The position numbers and the translations under genes are program-made. This document shows positions 15,986-25,623 of a stretch of 64,000 nt of DNA, in pieces (the first letter of the stretch is position 1; every line of letters begins with the position of its first letter). The notes under the pieces were generated by a model. It was not told the DNA's origin and did no database searches. It worked only from the letters and a program-made list of their open reading frames with translations. Source of the DNA: Clostridia bacterium (lineage in GTDB: Bacteria > Acidobacteriota > Terriglobia > Terriglobales > Acidobacteriaceae). Where the stretch lies: positions 558,001-622,000 of the forward strand of contig DATMYA010000008.1 of NCBI GenBank assembly GCA_035561135.1, given 5' to 3'.

Positions 15986-17329
15986 TTAACTCCAAAGCTC
16001 AATCCAGAAGAAAATTGCGTTGGCGATAACCATTCCCCCGACCGCACCGCCCAGCCAGAAATTCTGCCACCGCGTGTTGGTTGTACGCATGATGCGGCGG
16101 TCGTTAGATATCCATAGAATGAAAAATAAGATGGGGACGATGACGATACCCGCCATGACCTGCGACCAGTAGAGCGTTCGGACGGTATTGATACCGATGT
16201 AGTTCACGACGACTGCGATCAGCAGAACGATGCAGATCAGCACGTAAAAACGTTTTGCCTCCCAGGGATGCTCGCTCAAGCCGTAGGACCAGTCGGCCGC
16301 TTCGGAAATACTGAAACACAACGAAGCTACGAGGATGGGCAGCGCAACCATTCCCGACCCGATAATGCCGAGTGCAAAGAGAACCGGACCGAGTTGACCG
16401 AGTGCGGAAAGCGCCTGGGCTGCCTGGCTCGTGGTCATGGTAGAAGGGTCAGCAATCTTCATGGTCGAGGAGGCGATGACCACAGAGAGTGACACCACGG
16501 CTGCTACGACACACCCGAACCTTGATTCCACGTCGTGGAAACTCGCTCCGCTTTCACGCTTCGTGCCCGTCTGCCAAACTACAACATCTGGAGTGAGCAG
16601 TGACCCGAATACGGCAATGATGCCCATGACGTATCCCGTACTGGCCGGCAGCTTAGGCACCACAATACCGGTCACAACATGGCCGATTGTGGAGCCGATT
16701 GAGAGATAGGCAGCTCCGACGTACGCGAACAGGAACAACGCAAGTAGTGACAAAGTACGGTTTACGCGTTCGTATCCAGCGAGTGTCAGGATGTACCACA
16801 CCGTGAACGCCACTATCGTCGGGAAAAATGTGGCACGCTGTTGCAGCACAATTGAGAGCGCTTCGCTGACAGCCCTGATGTCCGCAACGATCATAAGGAC
16901 ATTTACAGAAACCACCAACCCGGCTAGCGCGATGGCAAGTCGCACTCCGAAGTTCTCTCGGACCAGTTTGATGAGCCCGAGCCTGGTCTCATGTCCGATA
17001 CGGGCAGACACCCCGAAGACGGCTATCAGGATGGGAATACATAACAGCACTACCCATCCCACAGATAATCCGAATGTCGCGCCAACGACTGTGCCAGTCA
17101 GAACTGCGGCGGGGTCAAGATCGGCAGCGCCGGCTATGACTCCGGGGATAGCCTTGCGAACGAACGTCAAGGGCATCGCGGTTGTCGATTTTGCCTTGTC
17201 CTCGGAGTGCGGGAAAGCAATCACCTTTCCCTTTCCCCTGTCCTCCGGAGAGCCGAGCCGTCGCTGCTGTTTGAATGCCGTAATTCTTGAGGCAAAATCT
17301 CTGATTCTTCTGAACACAGCCCGTCCCAT
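15986..17329 (-). CDS. Divergent NRAMP-family metal transporter
   Basis: A 447-residue membrane protein with 11 or so hydrophobic helices after a basic N-terminal segment of about 52 residues. The first helix carries ADLDPAAV where canonical Mn/Fe NRAMP proteins have DPGN, so the Asn metal ligand is Ala. The helix-6 region reads LLTPDVVVWQTGT instead of the usual Met-Pro-His. These are the two metal-binding segments, so substrate choice probably differs from classical MntH; a Mg-type or uncharacterised relative is possible. It sits in the inner membrane. It is a single gene; the space before the kinase holds nothing recognisable. Confidence 0.7.
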   Translation of the reverse strand: MGRAVFRRIRDFASRITAFKQQRRLGSPEDRGKGKVIAFPHSEDKAKSTTAMPLTFVRKAIPGVIAGAADLDPAAVLTGTVVGATFGLSVGWVVLLCIPILIAVFGVSARIGHETRLGLIKLVRENFGVRLAIALAGLVVSVNVLMIVADIRAVSEALSIVLQQRATFFPTIVAFTVWYILTLAGYERVNRTLSLLALFLFAYVGAAYLSIGSTIGHVVTGIVVPKLPASTGYVMGIIAVFGSLLTPDVVVWQTGTKRESGASFHDVESRFGCVVAAVVSLSVVIASSTMKIADPSTMTTSQAAQALSALGQLGPVLFALGIIGSGMVALPILVASLCFSISEAADWSYGLSEHPWEAKRFYVLICIVLLIAVVVNYIGINTVRTLYWSQVMAGIVIVPILFFILWISNDRRIMRTTNTRWQNFWLGGAVGGMVIANAIFFWIELWS

Positions 17330-17559
17330 TCACGGCCCCGGAAGTGAGAAGCTGTTTGTTTGATGGGCATTCAGAATGGCAGGTTGGGTACCGGACTGCA
17401 CCGCACTAGCGACGAAGGGTGGGCCATGCACGCCGGTGTTGCCTGCATGGGACAACGACTAGCGGTAGCTGTCGCTTGAGTCTTTCCTTATATGATATGC
17501 GCCGCTGGGCATGGCGAACTGTTGCAGGCTGGTTTCCATGTTTGCACGCGCATACGCAA

Positions 17560-17585
17560 AAGGCTCCGGCCTGAGCCGGAGCCTT
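17560..17585 (-). terminator. Terminator of the TonB-dependent receptor gene
   Basis: An 11-base-pair stem AAGGCTCCGGC/GCCGGAGCCTT with loop CTGA, followed by TTTTGCG on the minus strand, 17 bases after the stop at 17602. Confidence 0.85.
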
Positions 17586-17601
17586 CCAACGATTTACCCA
17601 A

Positions 17602-20600
17602 TTACCACGACAGTCGCAGCGCAAACTGGAACTGACGCGGGTCGAAAGCCGCTGTCGCCTGACCGGCGTGATCCCACAACGGATTCACGTCGGCGACGTT
17701 GCGGCGGTTAATGAGGTTGAACACGTCCATGACGCCGTCGAGGCCGATGCGCTCGGTCAGCCGTATGCGGCGGGACACGCGCAAATCTGTGAACAGAGTC
17801 ATGGGGCGGATTCCCGTATTGCGGCCAAGGTCACCGATATATTGGCCATCCTTGTAGCACGCCGGAATGACGAACCCGGTGGGCGAGAACTCGGTGGCGC
17901 TGGCGGTCTGGCCGCAACTGTTGGTCTGTCCAGCCTGCGCCATCATAGGACGGTCTGTCGTGGTACCGAAGTCGAAGTTCTGGTCGATACCCGTGATGAT
18001 GTTGAACGGGCGTCCGCTGCCGACTTCGATGATGGGGGCGAGCGTCCAGTCACTCAGCAGCTTGTTGAAGAACCCCTGACCGAGTCGTCCGCTCTGGTAT
18101 ACGGCGCTGAAGACGAAGCGATGGCGCTGGTCGAACAGCGAGTTCGAGCGCTCCAGGTCGGGCCGGTAGTTGTTCTGCGGCGACAGCGGCGACTGCAAGT
18201 CGGTCGAGTCGTCGATGGAGTGCGACCACGTGTACGAAGCGAGGAACTCGTAGTTTTTCGAGAAGCGCTTCTTCACATTAGCCGTGAAGCCATGGTAGAC
18301 CGAGCTGCCGTTCGAGTAGTTCGACGGCATATCGCTGAAGGGAACGCTGACTCCGTAGCCAAGTTTGTCGAGCGCAAGCAGACCCTGAACCGCTGGATTG
18401 CAGCCATTCAGCGGACCACCCGTTCCTAGCAACGGCGCGAACGACGGGTTCAGACCCGACGGACGGAAGAAGTTGACGATGAACGGAGCCACCCAAGGCA
18501 CCCCGCCTGAGCCGACACCGCACGGCGCGCCAACTGTGCCCACGGAAAGCGGACCACTCGCGGCGCCGATATCGCCCGCTGCGAGCGCATTCTTGTAATT
18601 CGCGATCAGCAGGTCGGTGCGGACGGCGTTTGCGTTAATCGGGCGGTTCAGGTGGTGTCCGCCGTTGAAGTTGTACTGCAAACTCACGGAGAGGTTGTGA
18701 CCGTAGTCATGCTCGATTGTGAAGTTCGCCTGGTTCGAATACGCGTAGACGAAATTCTTTCCGGTCGGGAATCCGAACGGCAACATCGTCAGCGGCACAC
18801 CGGCCGTTAGGAAGTTCTGGTTGACCCAGACCGAGTCCGTGTTCGGCGCTGGATTGAAGCGCTGTTCGTTGGGCAAGTAAGTGAACGAGGCAGGCAGACA
18901 GGCCAGGCGGCCAGTGAAGGCGTTGGCGGCGTTCAGGCTGCAACCCGAGGGTGTTCCTCCGAAGAGCACGATCTGCGGAGCCTGGGTTGCATCGGCCACG
19001 TCGGAGTCGAACGCCAACCCAAGCAATGGGTGGTCGTAGAACATGCCGAAAGAACCGCGCACAACGGTCTTGCCGTCGCCCCACGGATCCCACGCCAGGC
19101 CGATACGCGGTGCAACATTGTTGAAGTCGCGCGGAATACCCTGCGTGATGCCGAGCGCATCCTGCGCAGACTGCGCCAGAGACGTTGCAGCCTTGAACGT
19201 CGGCGTGTACTCCACGTCATACCGCACGCCATAGTTCAAGGTCAGGTTCCGGCCTACGCGCCAGCTATCCTGCAGGAACACGCCAAGCGTCTTGTTGGAG
19301 AACTCGTCATGGGGATTGCCAACGCCCTGGATGAAATTCTGCGGAATGCCCAGCCCGTAAGCCTGGACGGCAGAGACCGGGAACCCGCAGTTCGCGGCGT
19401 TGCCGAGTCCGAGCGCCTGGCACTGCGGCGCAGCGAGCCCGGACGGCAAGCTGATATCGCCGAAGTTGTAGATGCCGCCAAAGTTCACCGTGAAGTCGGC
19501 CTCCAGCGGCAGATAGTTCACATCCGCGCCGAACTTGATGCTGTGCTTGCCGATCGTCCACGACATGTTGTCGGTCGTCTGGTAGCGCTGCTCGGTGCGT
19601 TTTACATAGCTGAACGGCTCGCGTCCGAAGAATGCCACGCCGGGGATGTTGACCGCGACGTTACTGCCGTTCGGCCCCGTGGAGTAGCTGTACAGCAGGC
19701 CACGCCGTGAATACTGGAAGCGGAACTCGTTCACCTTGTTGTCGCCGATACTCCAGATATGTTGCGCTGTTCCCGAAGCGTCGTGGAAGTCTTGCCGCGA
19801 GGTCCGTGACCACGCGTTCTGGCCGAAGTTCTGCGGGCCTTGCGCATTGACCTGGATGCCATCGCCCTTGCTCGGCGTCACACTGCCGCGGAACAGCAAT
19901 TGCTGGTTCGCCGTGAGCCGATGGTCAAGACGCATGCTCCAGGTGTCCGTTGTTTCAGAAACCGGGAAGTTGCCGACAAGAGTATTCAGCGGCACGAACG
20001 AGGTTGGGAAGCGATCCAGTTGCGGCACGCCTCCAGTAACAACGCTGGGCGCAAAGAAGTTCGGCCCAAGCGACGCGAATGCCGGCGCTCCCGTGCCTTT
20101 CAGGAAAGCCGTCAGCGGGTTGACGCCATTAATCCCAACCGAACCGCCCATCAGCGCCACGGCGTATTGCGCCGAAGCCGCGCTCACCGGGAGCACGCCC
20201 AGCAACGTAGCCTGCTGCGGCGTCACCGGCACTACGAACGTGCCATTCGGTTGTGGCGGTATGCCAAACGGTCCGAGCGATGCGTTAATGAATCTCGTGA
20301 TATCGGCATTCTGCGTGAGACCGAAGTTGTTCTGGCCGATGCTGCTGTAACCGCTCTCGTGGCGGCGCGTTGTTTCGTAGGAGAGAAAATAAAACGTACG
20401 GTTCTTCACCAGTGCGCCACCGGCGGTAGCGCCCGCTTGCACTCGCGTATATGCCGGGTCTGCCAAGGTGCTGAACGGGTTCACCGCCTGAATCAAACGG
20501 TTCCGGAGATACCCAAAGGCGCTGCCGTGGAAGTCGTTACTGCCCGCTTTGGTAATGATGTTAATGACGCCGCCGGACGCGCGGCCGTACTCAGCCGAGT

Positions 20601-21279
20601 AGCCGTTGGTCAGCAACTGAAATTCCTGCACAGCCTCCTGCGACACGGTGGAGCGAATGCCGTTCGTGGAATTGTCCACGTTGTCCATTCCGTCCACGTT
20701 CACCTGGTTGCTGCGGGCACGCTGTCCGCCGACGTTCAGTCCAGAGGTTGGCGCAGCGCCTATGGAAGGCGCGGTATCACGCGCAAGCTGTGAATTGGTC
20801 AGCGCGAAATTAATGTAATTGCGCCCGTTGATTGGCAGGTTCTCGATGCGGGCTTGCTCGATCGTTGTCGCCGCAGAGCTGCGCTGCGTTTCAACCAGCG
20901 CAGCTTCGGAGGAGACGTTGACGACTTCGCTAACGCTCGCAACCTGGAGGAACACCGGCAACTCAGCGATCTGGCCGACGGTGACGGAAACTTCGGTAGC
21001 GACAGCCTTGGCGAAACCAGCAGCCGTCACACTCAACTCATAGCGTCCGGGCGGAAGCGCGCGAAATGGATACTCGCCATCCGTATTCGCGGTTTGCGTG
21101 CGCTCGATTCTGGTTGTCTCGTTGCGAACTGTGACGGTTGCGTTGCGCACAACCGCTCCCTTGGCATCTTTGACGGTGACGTGAAGTTCGGCGGACGCCA
21201 CCTGGGCCACAGCGCTCGCTGTGACTAGAAATAGGAGCACGAAGGCTCCGAACAGCTTAGCCATCCTGTTCATTTTCAT
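17602..21279 (-). CDS. TonB-dependent outer membrane receptor with carboxypeptidase-regulatory-like N-terminus
   Basis: A 1225-residue protein. Signal peptide 1-25 ends in AVAQ. A CarboxypepD_reg-like beta-sandwich (about 28-110) with PPGRYELSVTAAGF precedes a plug region (about 115-245) containing NLPINGRNY, DGMDNVDNS and EYGRASGGVINIITKAGSN. A long beta barrel follows, with repeated FxxSYETT and YGVRYD type strands, and the chain ends in LRLSW, an aromatic outer-membrane sorting signal. These receptors are highly expanded in Acidobacteria and import large substrates, often glycans; no neighbour identifies the ligand. No TonB/ExbB genes are nearby. AAGGAAA precedes the first ATG; a second ATG two codons on is possible. 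Confidence 0.9.
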   Translation of the reverse strand: MKMNRMAKLFGAFVLLFLVTASAVAQVASAELHVTVKDAKGAVVRNATVTVRNETTRIERTQTANTDGEYPFRALPPGRYELSVTAAGFAKAVATEVSVTVGQIAELPVFLQVASVSEVVNVSSEAALVETQRSSAATTIEQARIENLPINGRNYINFALTNSQLARDTAPSIGAAPTSGLNVGGQRARSNQVNVDGMDNVDNSTNGIRSTVSQEAVQEFQLLTNGYSAEYGRASGGVINIITKAGSNDFHGSAFGYLRNRLIQAVNPFSTLADPAYTRVQAGATAGGALVKNRTFYFLSYETTRRHESGYSSIGQNNFGLTQNADITRFINASLGPFGIPPQPNGTFVVPVTPQQATLLGVLPVSAASAQYAVALMGGSVGINGVNPLTAFLKGTGAPAFASLGPNFFAPSVVTGGVPQLDRFPTSFVPLNTLVGNFPVSETTDTWSMRLDHRLTANQQLLFRGSVTPSKGDGIQVNAQGPQNFGQNAWSRTSRQDFHDASGTAQHIWSIGDNKVNEFRFQYSRRGLLYSYSTGPNGSNVAVNIPGVAFFGREPFSYVKRTEQRYQTTDNMSWTIGKHSIKFGADVNYLPLEADFTVNFGGIYNFGDISLPSGLAAPQCQALGLGNAANCGFPVSAVQAYGLGIPQNFIQGVGNPHDEFSNKTLGVFLQDSWRVGRNLTLNYGVRYDVEYTPTFKAATSLAQSAQDALGITQGIPRDFNNVAPRIGLAWDPWGDGKTVVRGSFGMFYDHPLLGLAFDSDVADATQAPQIVLFGGTPSGCSLNAANAFTGRLACLPASFTYLPNEQRFNPAPNTDSVWVNQNFLTAGVPLTMLPFGFPTGKNFVYAYSNQANFTIEHDYGHNLSVSLQYNFNGGHHLNRPINANAVRTDLLIANYKNALAAGDIGAASGPLSVGTVGAPCGVGSGGVPWVAPFIVNFFRPSGLNPSFAPLLGTGGPLNGCNPAVQGLLALDKLGYGVSVPFSDMPSNYSNGSSVYHGFTANVKKRFSKNYEFLASYTWSHSIDDSTDLQSPLSPQNNYRPDLERSNSLFDQRHRFVFSAVYQSGRLGQGFFNKLLSDWTLAPIIEVGSGRPFNIITGIDQNFDFGTTTDRPMMAQAGQTNSCGQTASATEFSPTGFVIPACYKDGQYIGDLGRNTGIRPMTLFTDLRVSRRIRLTERIGLDGVMDVFNLINRRNVADVNPLWDHAGQATAAFDPRQFQFALRLSW

Positions 21280-21693
21280 TTTCCTTGTGCCTCACCTGGG
21301 CAGGCGATTTCACAAAAAGGGAAGAAACCATCCTCATATACCTAAGGTAGAGCCGCGACACATGACCCCACACATGTCAGCTCTGAACACCAAAGGCAAT
21401 GGGGAAGGTTGTATATCAGGAGGTACTTACAACGCAAGGAGATGCAAAGAATTATTCAGGAGGAGTAACAGGAGCTTCGCGAAGAAAGCCGCAGCTCTCG
21501 CCAACTCCGGAGCGGAGGGTTGTTGTCTTCCTTCTATAGCGGAGCGACGCAGTCGCGGAGTCGAAGGACCCCTGCGGCCAGCACGGAGGCGCAAAAGGGC
21601 TCCTTTCGACAAGCGAACCTGGTCGCGCACAAACTCCAAAAGCAAAGGCGCGCCGCAGCGCGCCTCACCTTGTACAATCTCGTTGCTGCGGTG
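21280..21693. other. 414-base intergenic region
   Basis: No credible gene. It holds the leader of the TonB receptor gene on the right-to-left strand and a family C repeat at 21530-21575. A purine-rich stretch around 21405-21475 has several AGGAG words without a following reading frame. Confidence 0.5.
21530..21575. repeat. Dispersed intergenic repeat, family C copy 3
   Basis: TCTATAGCGGAGCGACGCAG followed by TCGCGGAGTCGAAGGACCCC. The inverse is found at 56902-56950, and shorter relatives at 46649-46680 and 3759-3804. Confidence 0.65.
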
Positions 21694-21969
21694 CTACCCC
21701 TTCGCGGAGCTGCTCACCGGCGGATCAATCGCACCGGACTTTGGCTGCTCCTGCGCCACGGCTGCCTCCGCTGCCTGGAATCCGATCTTCGAGTGCGTGC
21801 CGTCGCAAAAAGGTTTTTTCGTGCTGGCGCCGCAGCGGCACAACGAGAACGCCGGCTTACCGGTCAAGTCGTACTTGTTTCCGTTCGCGTCCACTAACTC
21901 AACGGAGCCTTCCGGCGCTTCCACGCGATACGGTCCGTTCGGCCGGATCGTGATCCTCACATCTGCCAT
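21694..21969 (-). CDS. CDGSH iron-sulfur domain protein
   Basis: A 91-residue protein with the CDGSH signature CRCGASTKKPFCDGTH (about 44-59): three Cys and one His that bind a [2Fe-2S] cluster, as in mitoNEET-type proteins. An N-terminal beta segment with ITIRPNGPYRVEG-like phrasing precedes it, matching soluble bacterial single-domain members. The last 25 residues are Ala/Pro/Ser-rich and probably unstructured. The likely role is redox sensing or iron-sulfur transfer; partners unknown. AGGAGG six bases before the ATG supports the start. It is separate from the carbohydrate genes upstream by 177 bases, though on the same strand. Confidence 0.88.
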   Translation of the reverse strand: MADVRITIRPNGPYRVEAPEGSVELVDANGNKYDLTGKPAFSLCRCGASTKKPFCDGTHSKIGFQAAEAAVAQEQPKSGAIDPPVSSSAKG

Positions 21970-22146
21970 CTTTCCTCCTCTTTCTTGCCCCCTCAGAACG
22001 ATACCACGCGCAAGCCGGTAGTTTGGTCATACCATGTCGGCCGAGCCGATCACGGACTCAACTGGACAATGTGTTCACGCCTTTATGCTGCTCCTGAAGT
22101 TTGATGCTGGATGGCGCCTGCCGGCGACTTACTTTCTGAAAGCCAC

Positions 22147-24360
22147 TTACTTTCTGAAAGCCACATTGACCAGCAGTTTCTCGCCTTCCACATCCACCAC
22201 GTTGCAGAATGTGCGATCGCCACGTCTCGTAAAGTCCAGCCCCACGCATGAACGCCCAATCCGCAGGTTGCGAATGTGCAGGTAGTCGAGCCATTCAGGC
22301 AGCAGCGGATTGATGATGTTCAACTCTTTGCGGTGCGCACTCGGACGTATGCCAAGCACCGACGTCAGGATCAGGAACATCGCTCCGGACGCCCACGCCT
22401 GTGGCGAGCAGGAGACCGGATAGTGCACCGGCTCGTCGTAGTCGCGCCGCTTAACACCGCAGAACAGTTCCGGCAACCGGTAATCGCGGAAGTTGAGCGC
22501 CGCCTGGAACAACGTCGTCATGATCTGCATCGCCGGTTGCCGATGTTCATTTAGCGCCATGCCATGCGCTATCAGCGAATTGTCGTGCGGCCAAACGGAA
22601 CCGCGATGGTAGCTCAGCGGATTGAAGACTCGCTCGTCGTGCGACATCGTCCGCCAGCCCCAGCCCGAAAACATGTCCTCGCGCATCAGGCGCTGCGTCA
22701 CCGTCCGCGCCCGTTCGCGTCCGATGATGCGGCTGAACAGCAGGTGTCCGGGATTCGAGGAGACGACCTGTATCTGCTGCTTGTTGCCGTCTAGCCCCAT
22801 CGCATAGTACGAGCGTTGCGGATTCCAGAAGGCGCGCTCGAAACGCCGCGCCAGGTCGCTCGCTTCCTTCTTCAGTCGATCGGCCATGTGCGCGTCGCCG
22901 AAGCCGCGCAACAACGATGCCATTCTGTACTTCGCGTCGTACACGTAGCCTTGAACTTCGCACAGAGCAATGGGCGGCTGCGCAACTGTGCCGTCGCGAT
23001 GCATGTTCGCGTCCCAGGAATCCTTCCAACCCTGATTTACCAAGCCCTTTGGCGAACGCCGCTGGTACTCCACGAATCCGTCGCCGTCCAGGTCGCCGTA
23101 GTTTTCAATCCATTCCAGCGCCTTGTACGCTGCCGGCAGCAGTTCCTTCACGAGTTCTTCATCGGCAGTCCAATTGAAGGTTTCGCTCAGCAGAATGAGA
23201 AATAGCGGGGTCGCGTCCACAGAGCCGTAGTAGGGGCCGAACGGAACTTCGCCGCAACGCGTCATCTCACCATCCCGATACTCATGCAGGATTTTCCCGG
23301 GCTGCTCGTCGCGCCAGACACTGTCCTCTTTGCCCTGGTAGCGCGCCAGCACGCGTAACGTGTCGATTGCGAGTTGCGGATTCAGCGAGAGCGACTGGAA
23401 AGCGGCGATGATCGAATCGCGGCCAAAGACTGTTGCAAACCACGGGATACCGGCTGCGATGATGTGTTCCGTACCGTCAGGAATGAGGAGCGCGTGGAAG
23501 TCGCCCGTAGCGGTCCTCAACACCTCGTCGAATACTTCGTTGCTGCTTGCGAAGTGAGTTGAGCGCTTTTCCCATTGGTGAAACGCCTCGCGCCGAAGCA
23601 ACAGATTGGAAGAGAAACTATAGTCGCGTGATCTCTGCGGCAGGTTCTCGATAATCGGCGTCACAGAAACTTCAAGATGGAACTCCTTCAGCGGTTCCAG
23701 GTGCAGATCCCAGCGCGCCGTGCGCTCGTCGATGCGCGCAGGCAGAGGCTGCACCTGCACAATTGTCTGACGCAGAATTTTATCCAGTCCGCGGTAAACG
23801 AAAGAAATGCGATCCTCGGTCGTAATGGGTTGGTAGTACTGTCCGTGTATCCGCCTGGCAACGCCTCGCACCTGGAACACGTCCACAAAGTCCGCGTCGT
23901 AAACCAGCTCGACCACGAAGTCGACTGGGGAAAGATTGAAGTTCTCGAAGCTGAGGCGGTCGAAGAAGATGTCGTTCCCGAGCAGTTGTTCGCGGCGTAT
24001 GTGGACTGTGTTCTCCGGCAGGTCAAACGAGTCGCGCAGGGTTATGTTTCCCGTGGTCAGCTCGACCTTCGACGCAAACGTCTTCTCGGTGCTCGACGAC
24101 AGAACCACGGCGCGGTGCCCGTCGATGCGGAACTCCAGGTGACTCAGGAACCTTGTGTCCTGGTGGAAGAATCCAACGTCAGGAGCGCCGGCCGGCATGA
24201 TGTCGCCCGCCACCGTCGTGGACAGAAACGTCTTGCCATCGATCAGCGTGAGATTGTTGACCTTGCGAGGCTCCAACTGCTGAAACGCAAGGCGCGGTTC
24301 CGTATGTGGCGATTCAATCGGAACAAGTTCACTTTCAGGCACGACGAGATGAGTACTCAT
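22147..24360 (-). CDS. Amylo-alpha-1,6-glucosidase / glycogen-debranching-type enzyme
   Basis: A 737-residue cytoplasmic protein, the last gene of the carbohydrate cluster. An N-terminal beta domain (about 30-270, GDE_N_bis type, with NLTLIDGKTFLSTTVAGD) precedes an (alpha/alpha)6 barrel (about 280-720) with GIPWFATVFGRDS, QGWKDSWD, EVQGYVYDAKY and HRGSVWPHDN; the acidic residues in the second and third are the likely catalytic pair. Family members hydrolyse alpha-1,6-linked glucose, but many in such clusters have no known substrate. The start ATG overlaps the stop of the preceding glycosyltransferase gene... in transcription order that gene starts upstream at 25421 and ends at 24357, giving an ATGA overlap and probable translational coupling. 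No glycogen synthase or branching enzyme is nearby. Confidence 0.85.
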   Translation of the reverse strand: MSTHLVVPESELVPIESPHTEPRLAFQQLEPRKVNNLTLIDGKTFLSTTVAGDIMPAGAPDVGFFHQDTRFLSHLEFRIDGHRAVVLSSSTEKTFASKVELTTGNITLRDSFDLPENTVHIRREQLLGNDIFFDRLSFENFNLSPVDFVVELVYDADFVDVFQVRGVARRIHGQYYQPITTEDRISFVYRGLDKILRQTIVQVQPLPARIDERTARWDLHLEPLKEFHLEVSVTPIIENLPQRSRDYSFSSNLLLRREAFHQWEKRSTHFASSNEVFDEVLRTATGDFHALLIPDGTEHIIAAGIPWFATVFGRDSIIAAFQSLSLNPQLAIDTLRVLARYQGKEDSVWRDEQPGKILHEYRDGEMTRCGEVPFGPYYGSVDATPLFLILLSETFNWTADEELVKELLPAAYKALEWIENYGDLDGDGFVEYQRRSPKGLVNQGWKDSWDANMHRDGTVAQPPIALCEVQGYVYDAKYRMASLLRGFGDAHMADRLKKEASDLARRFERAFWNPQRSYYAMGLDGNKQQIQVVSSNPGHLLFSRIIGRERARTVTQRLMREDMFSGWGWRTMSHDERVFNPLSYHRGSVWPHDNSLIAHGMALNEHRQPAMQIMTTLFQAALNFRDYRLPELFCGVKRRDYDEPVHYPVSCSPQAWASGAMFLILTSVLGIRPSAHRKELNIINPLLPEWLDYLHIRNLRIGRSCVGLDFTRRGDRTFCNVVDVEGEKLLVNVAFRK

Positions 24361-25421
24361 GCGAGCGCACGCGGCTCCTCAGGTTCTGGCATTGCCGTGA
24401 GCTGGTCTTCCAGGATGTTTGCGTAGAGTTCGGCGTAGTCGCGCGCCATTCGCTCCATGGAAAAGTTCTTCTCGCACCACGCGCGCACCTGGGCAGGCTT
24501 GATCTTGTCGAGTTCCCCGATACGAGCAACCATGTCATCGACCGTGCTGCACAGCAGTCCGGAGACGCCGTCTTTAACAATTTCCGGAACCGAGCCTCCG
24601 GGCAGCGCGACAACCGGCGTTCCGGTCGCCATGGCCTCGGTCATCACCAACCCAAACGGCTCGTCCCACTGGATTGGGAATAGCAGCGCCTTGGACTTAC
24701 CCAGCAACTCGTTCTTTGCGGCGAGGTCTGCTTCGCCAACATACTCGATGAACCGTCCATCGATATATGGCTTTACCTTCGTATCGAAATATTGCTGGAA
24801 CACTGGCTGAATCTCGCCTGCTATTTTCAGCGGAATTCCGGTGCGCAGCGCCGCTTCAATCGCCAGATCAGTGCCTTTGTTCGGAGCGATGCGACCGAGG
24901 AAACAAATGTAATCTTGCTTGTCAGGACAGAACTGGTACTGCGTCATATCCAGTCCGTGGTGAATCGTGCGCATGTGCGGCATGGACTCTTGCTTCTGCT
25001 GGAACCGGCTGATCGTAACGTAGTGCACATCTGGATAATGCTTATAAAAATAACTCAACTTCGGCTCATGAGGGTGGTGAACCGTGTAAACAAAGGGAGG
25101 TCCAGAAAATCGCGAGAACGCGAGCCCAGGCACGTTATTTAGATGGATGATATCCGCGTCATGCCATGCGTCATGGATGGCCCATGCTGTGTGGTCGATG
25201 TCCTTCAGATTCGCATACACCTCGCCCCTGATGGGCCAGTCCGATTTCCCGTAGAGCCAACGCACCTCCACATCGACAGTCGATTCGCCGTTTGCGTAAA
25301 CCAACACGTCGATACCGAGCTGCTTCAGACCCTCCGCCAGCCGGGCAACGAACAGTTCCGTCCCACCATAACGAACAGGTGGCACGGGAATAAACGGCGG
25401 CGCTACAATTGCGATCCGCAT
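24357..25421 (-). CDS. GT4-type glycosyltransferase
   Basis: A 354-residue protein from the ATG at 25421, with AGAGGGATT immediately upstream; the longer open frame is ignored. It opens with MRIAIVAPPFIPVPPVRYGG, the Gly-rich loop of family 4 (GT-B fold). The C-terminal domain has FLGRIAPNKGTDLAI, the donor-site EPFGLVMTEAMATGTPVVA with the E-x7-E motif, and GGSVPEIV. It transfers a sugar from a nucleotide donor; donor and acceptor cannot be deduced. It ends with an ATGA overlap into the debranching-type gene. A 202-base gap separates it from the CgeB-like gene upstream, so a second promoter inside the cluster is possible. Confidence 0.85.
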   Translation of the reverse strand: MRIAIVAPPFIPVPPVRYGGTELFVARLAEGLKQLGIDVLVYANGESTVDVEVRWLYGKSDWPIRGEVYANLKDIDHTAWAIHDAWHDADIIHLNNVPGLAFSRFSGPPFVYTVHHPHEPKLSYFYKHYPDVHYVTISRFQQKQESMPHMRTIHHGLDMTQYQFCPDKQDYICFLGRIAPNKGTDLAIEAALRTGIPLKIAGEIQPVFQQYFDTKVKPYIDGRFIEYVGEADLAAKNELLGKSKALLFPIQWDEPFGLVMTEAMATGTPVVALPGGSVPEIVKDGVSGLLCSTVDDMVARIGELDKIKPAQVRAWCEKNFSMERMARDYAELYANILEDQLTAMPEPEEPRALA

Positions 25422-25623
25422 AATCCCTCTTAGATTCGGATTGCCTGCCAGTGAGCAAGCGGCAGGCGCGCCAGTGGGTACCGTGGGCTTATACAAAGAT
25501 GCGACGAACGGCCGCGGAGGTTTGCGCGGCAGCGCCGAGCAGAACTCGAATTCCGGCAGCATTCAAGCGAGTTGCCGTCGCCGATTGGTCATTGCCGCGA
25601 TGACGCCAGACGTTCAAGTGCCG

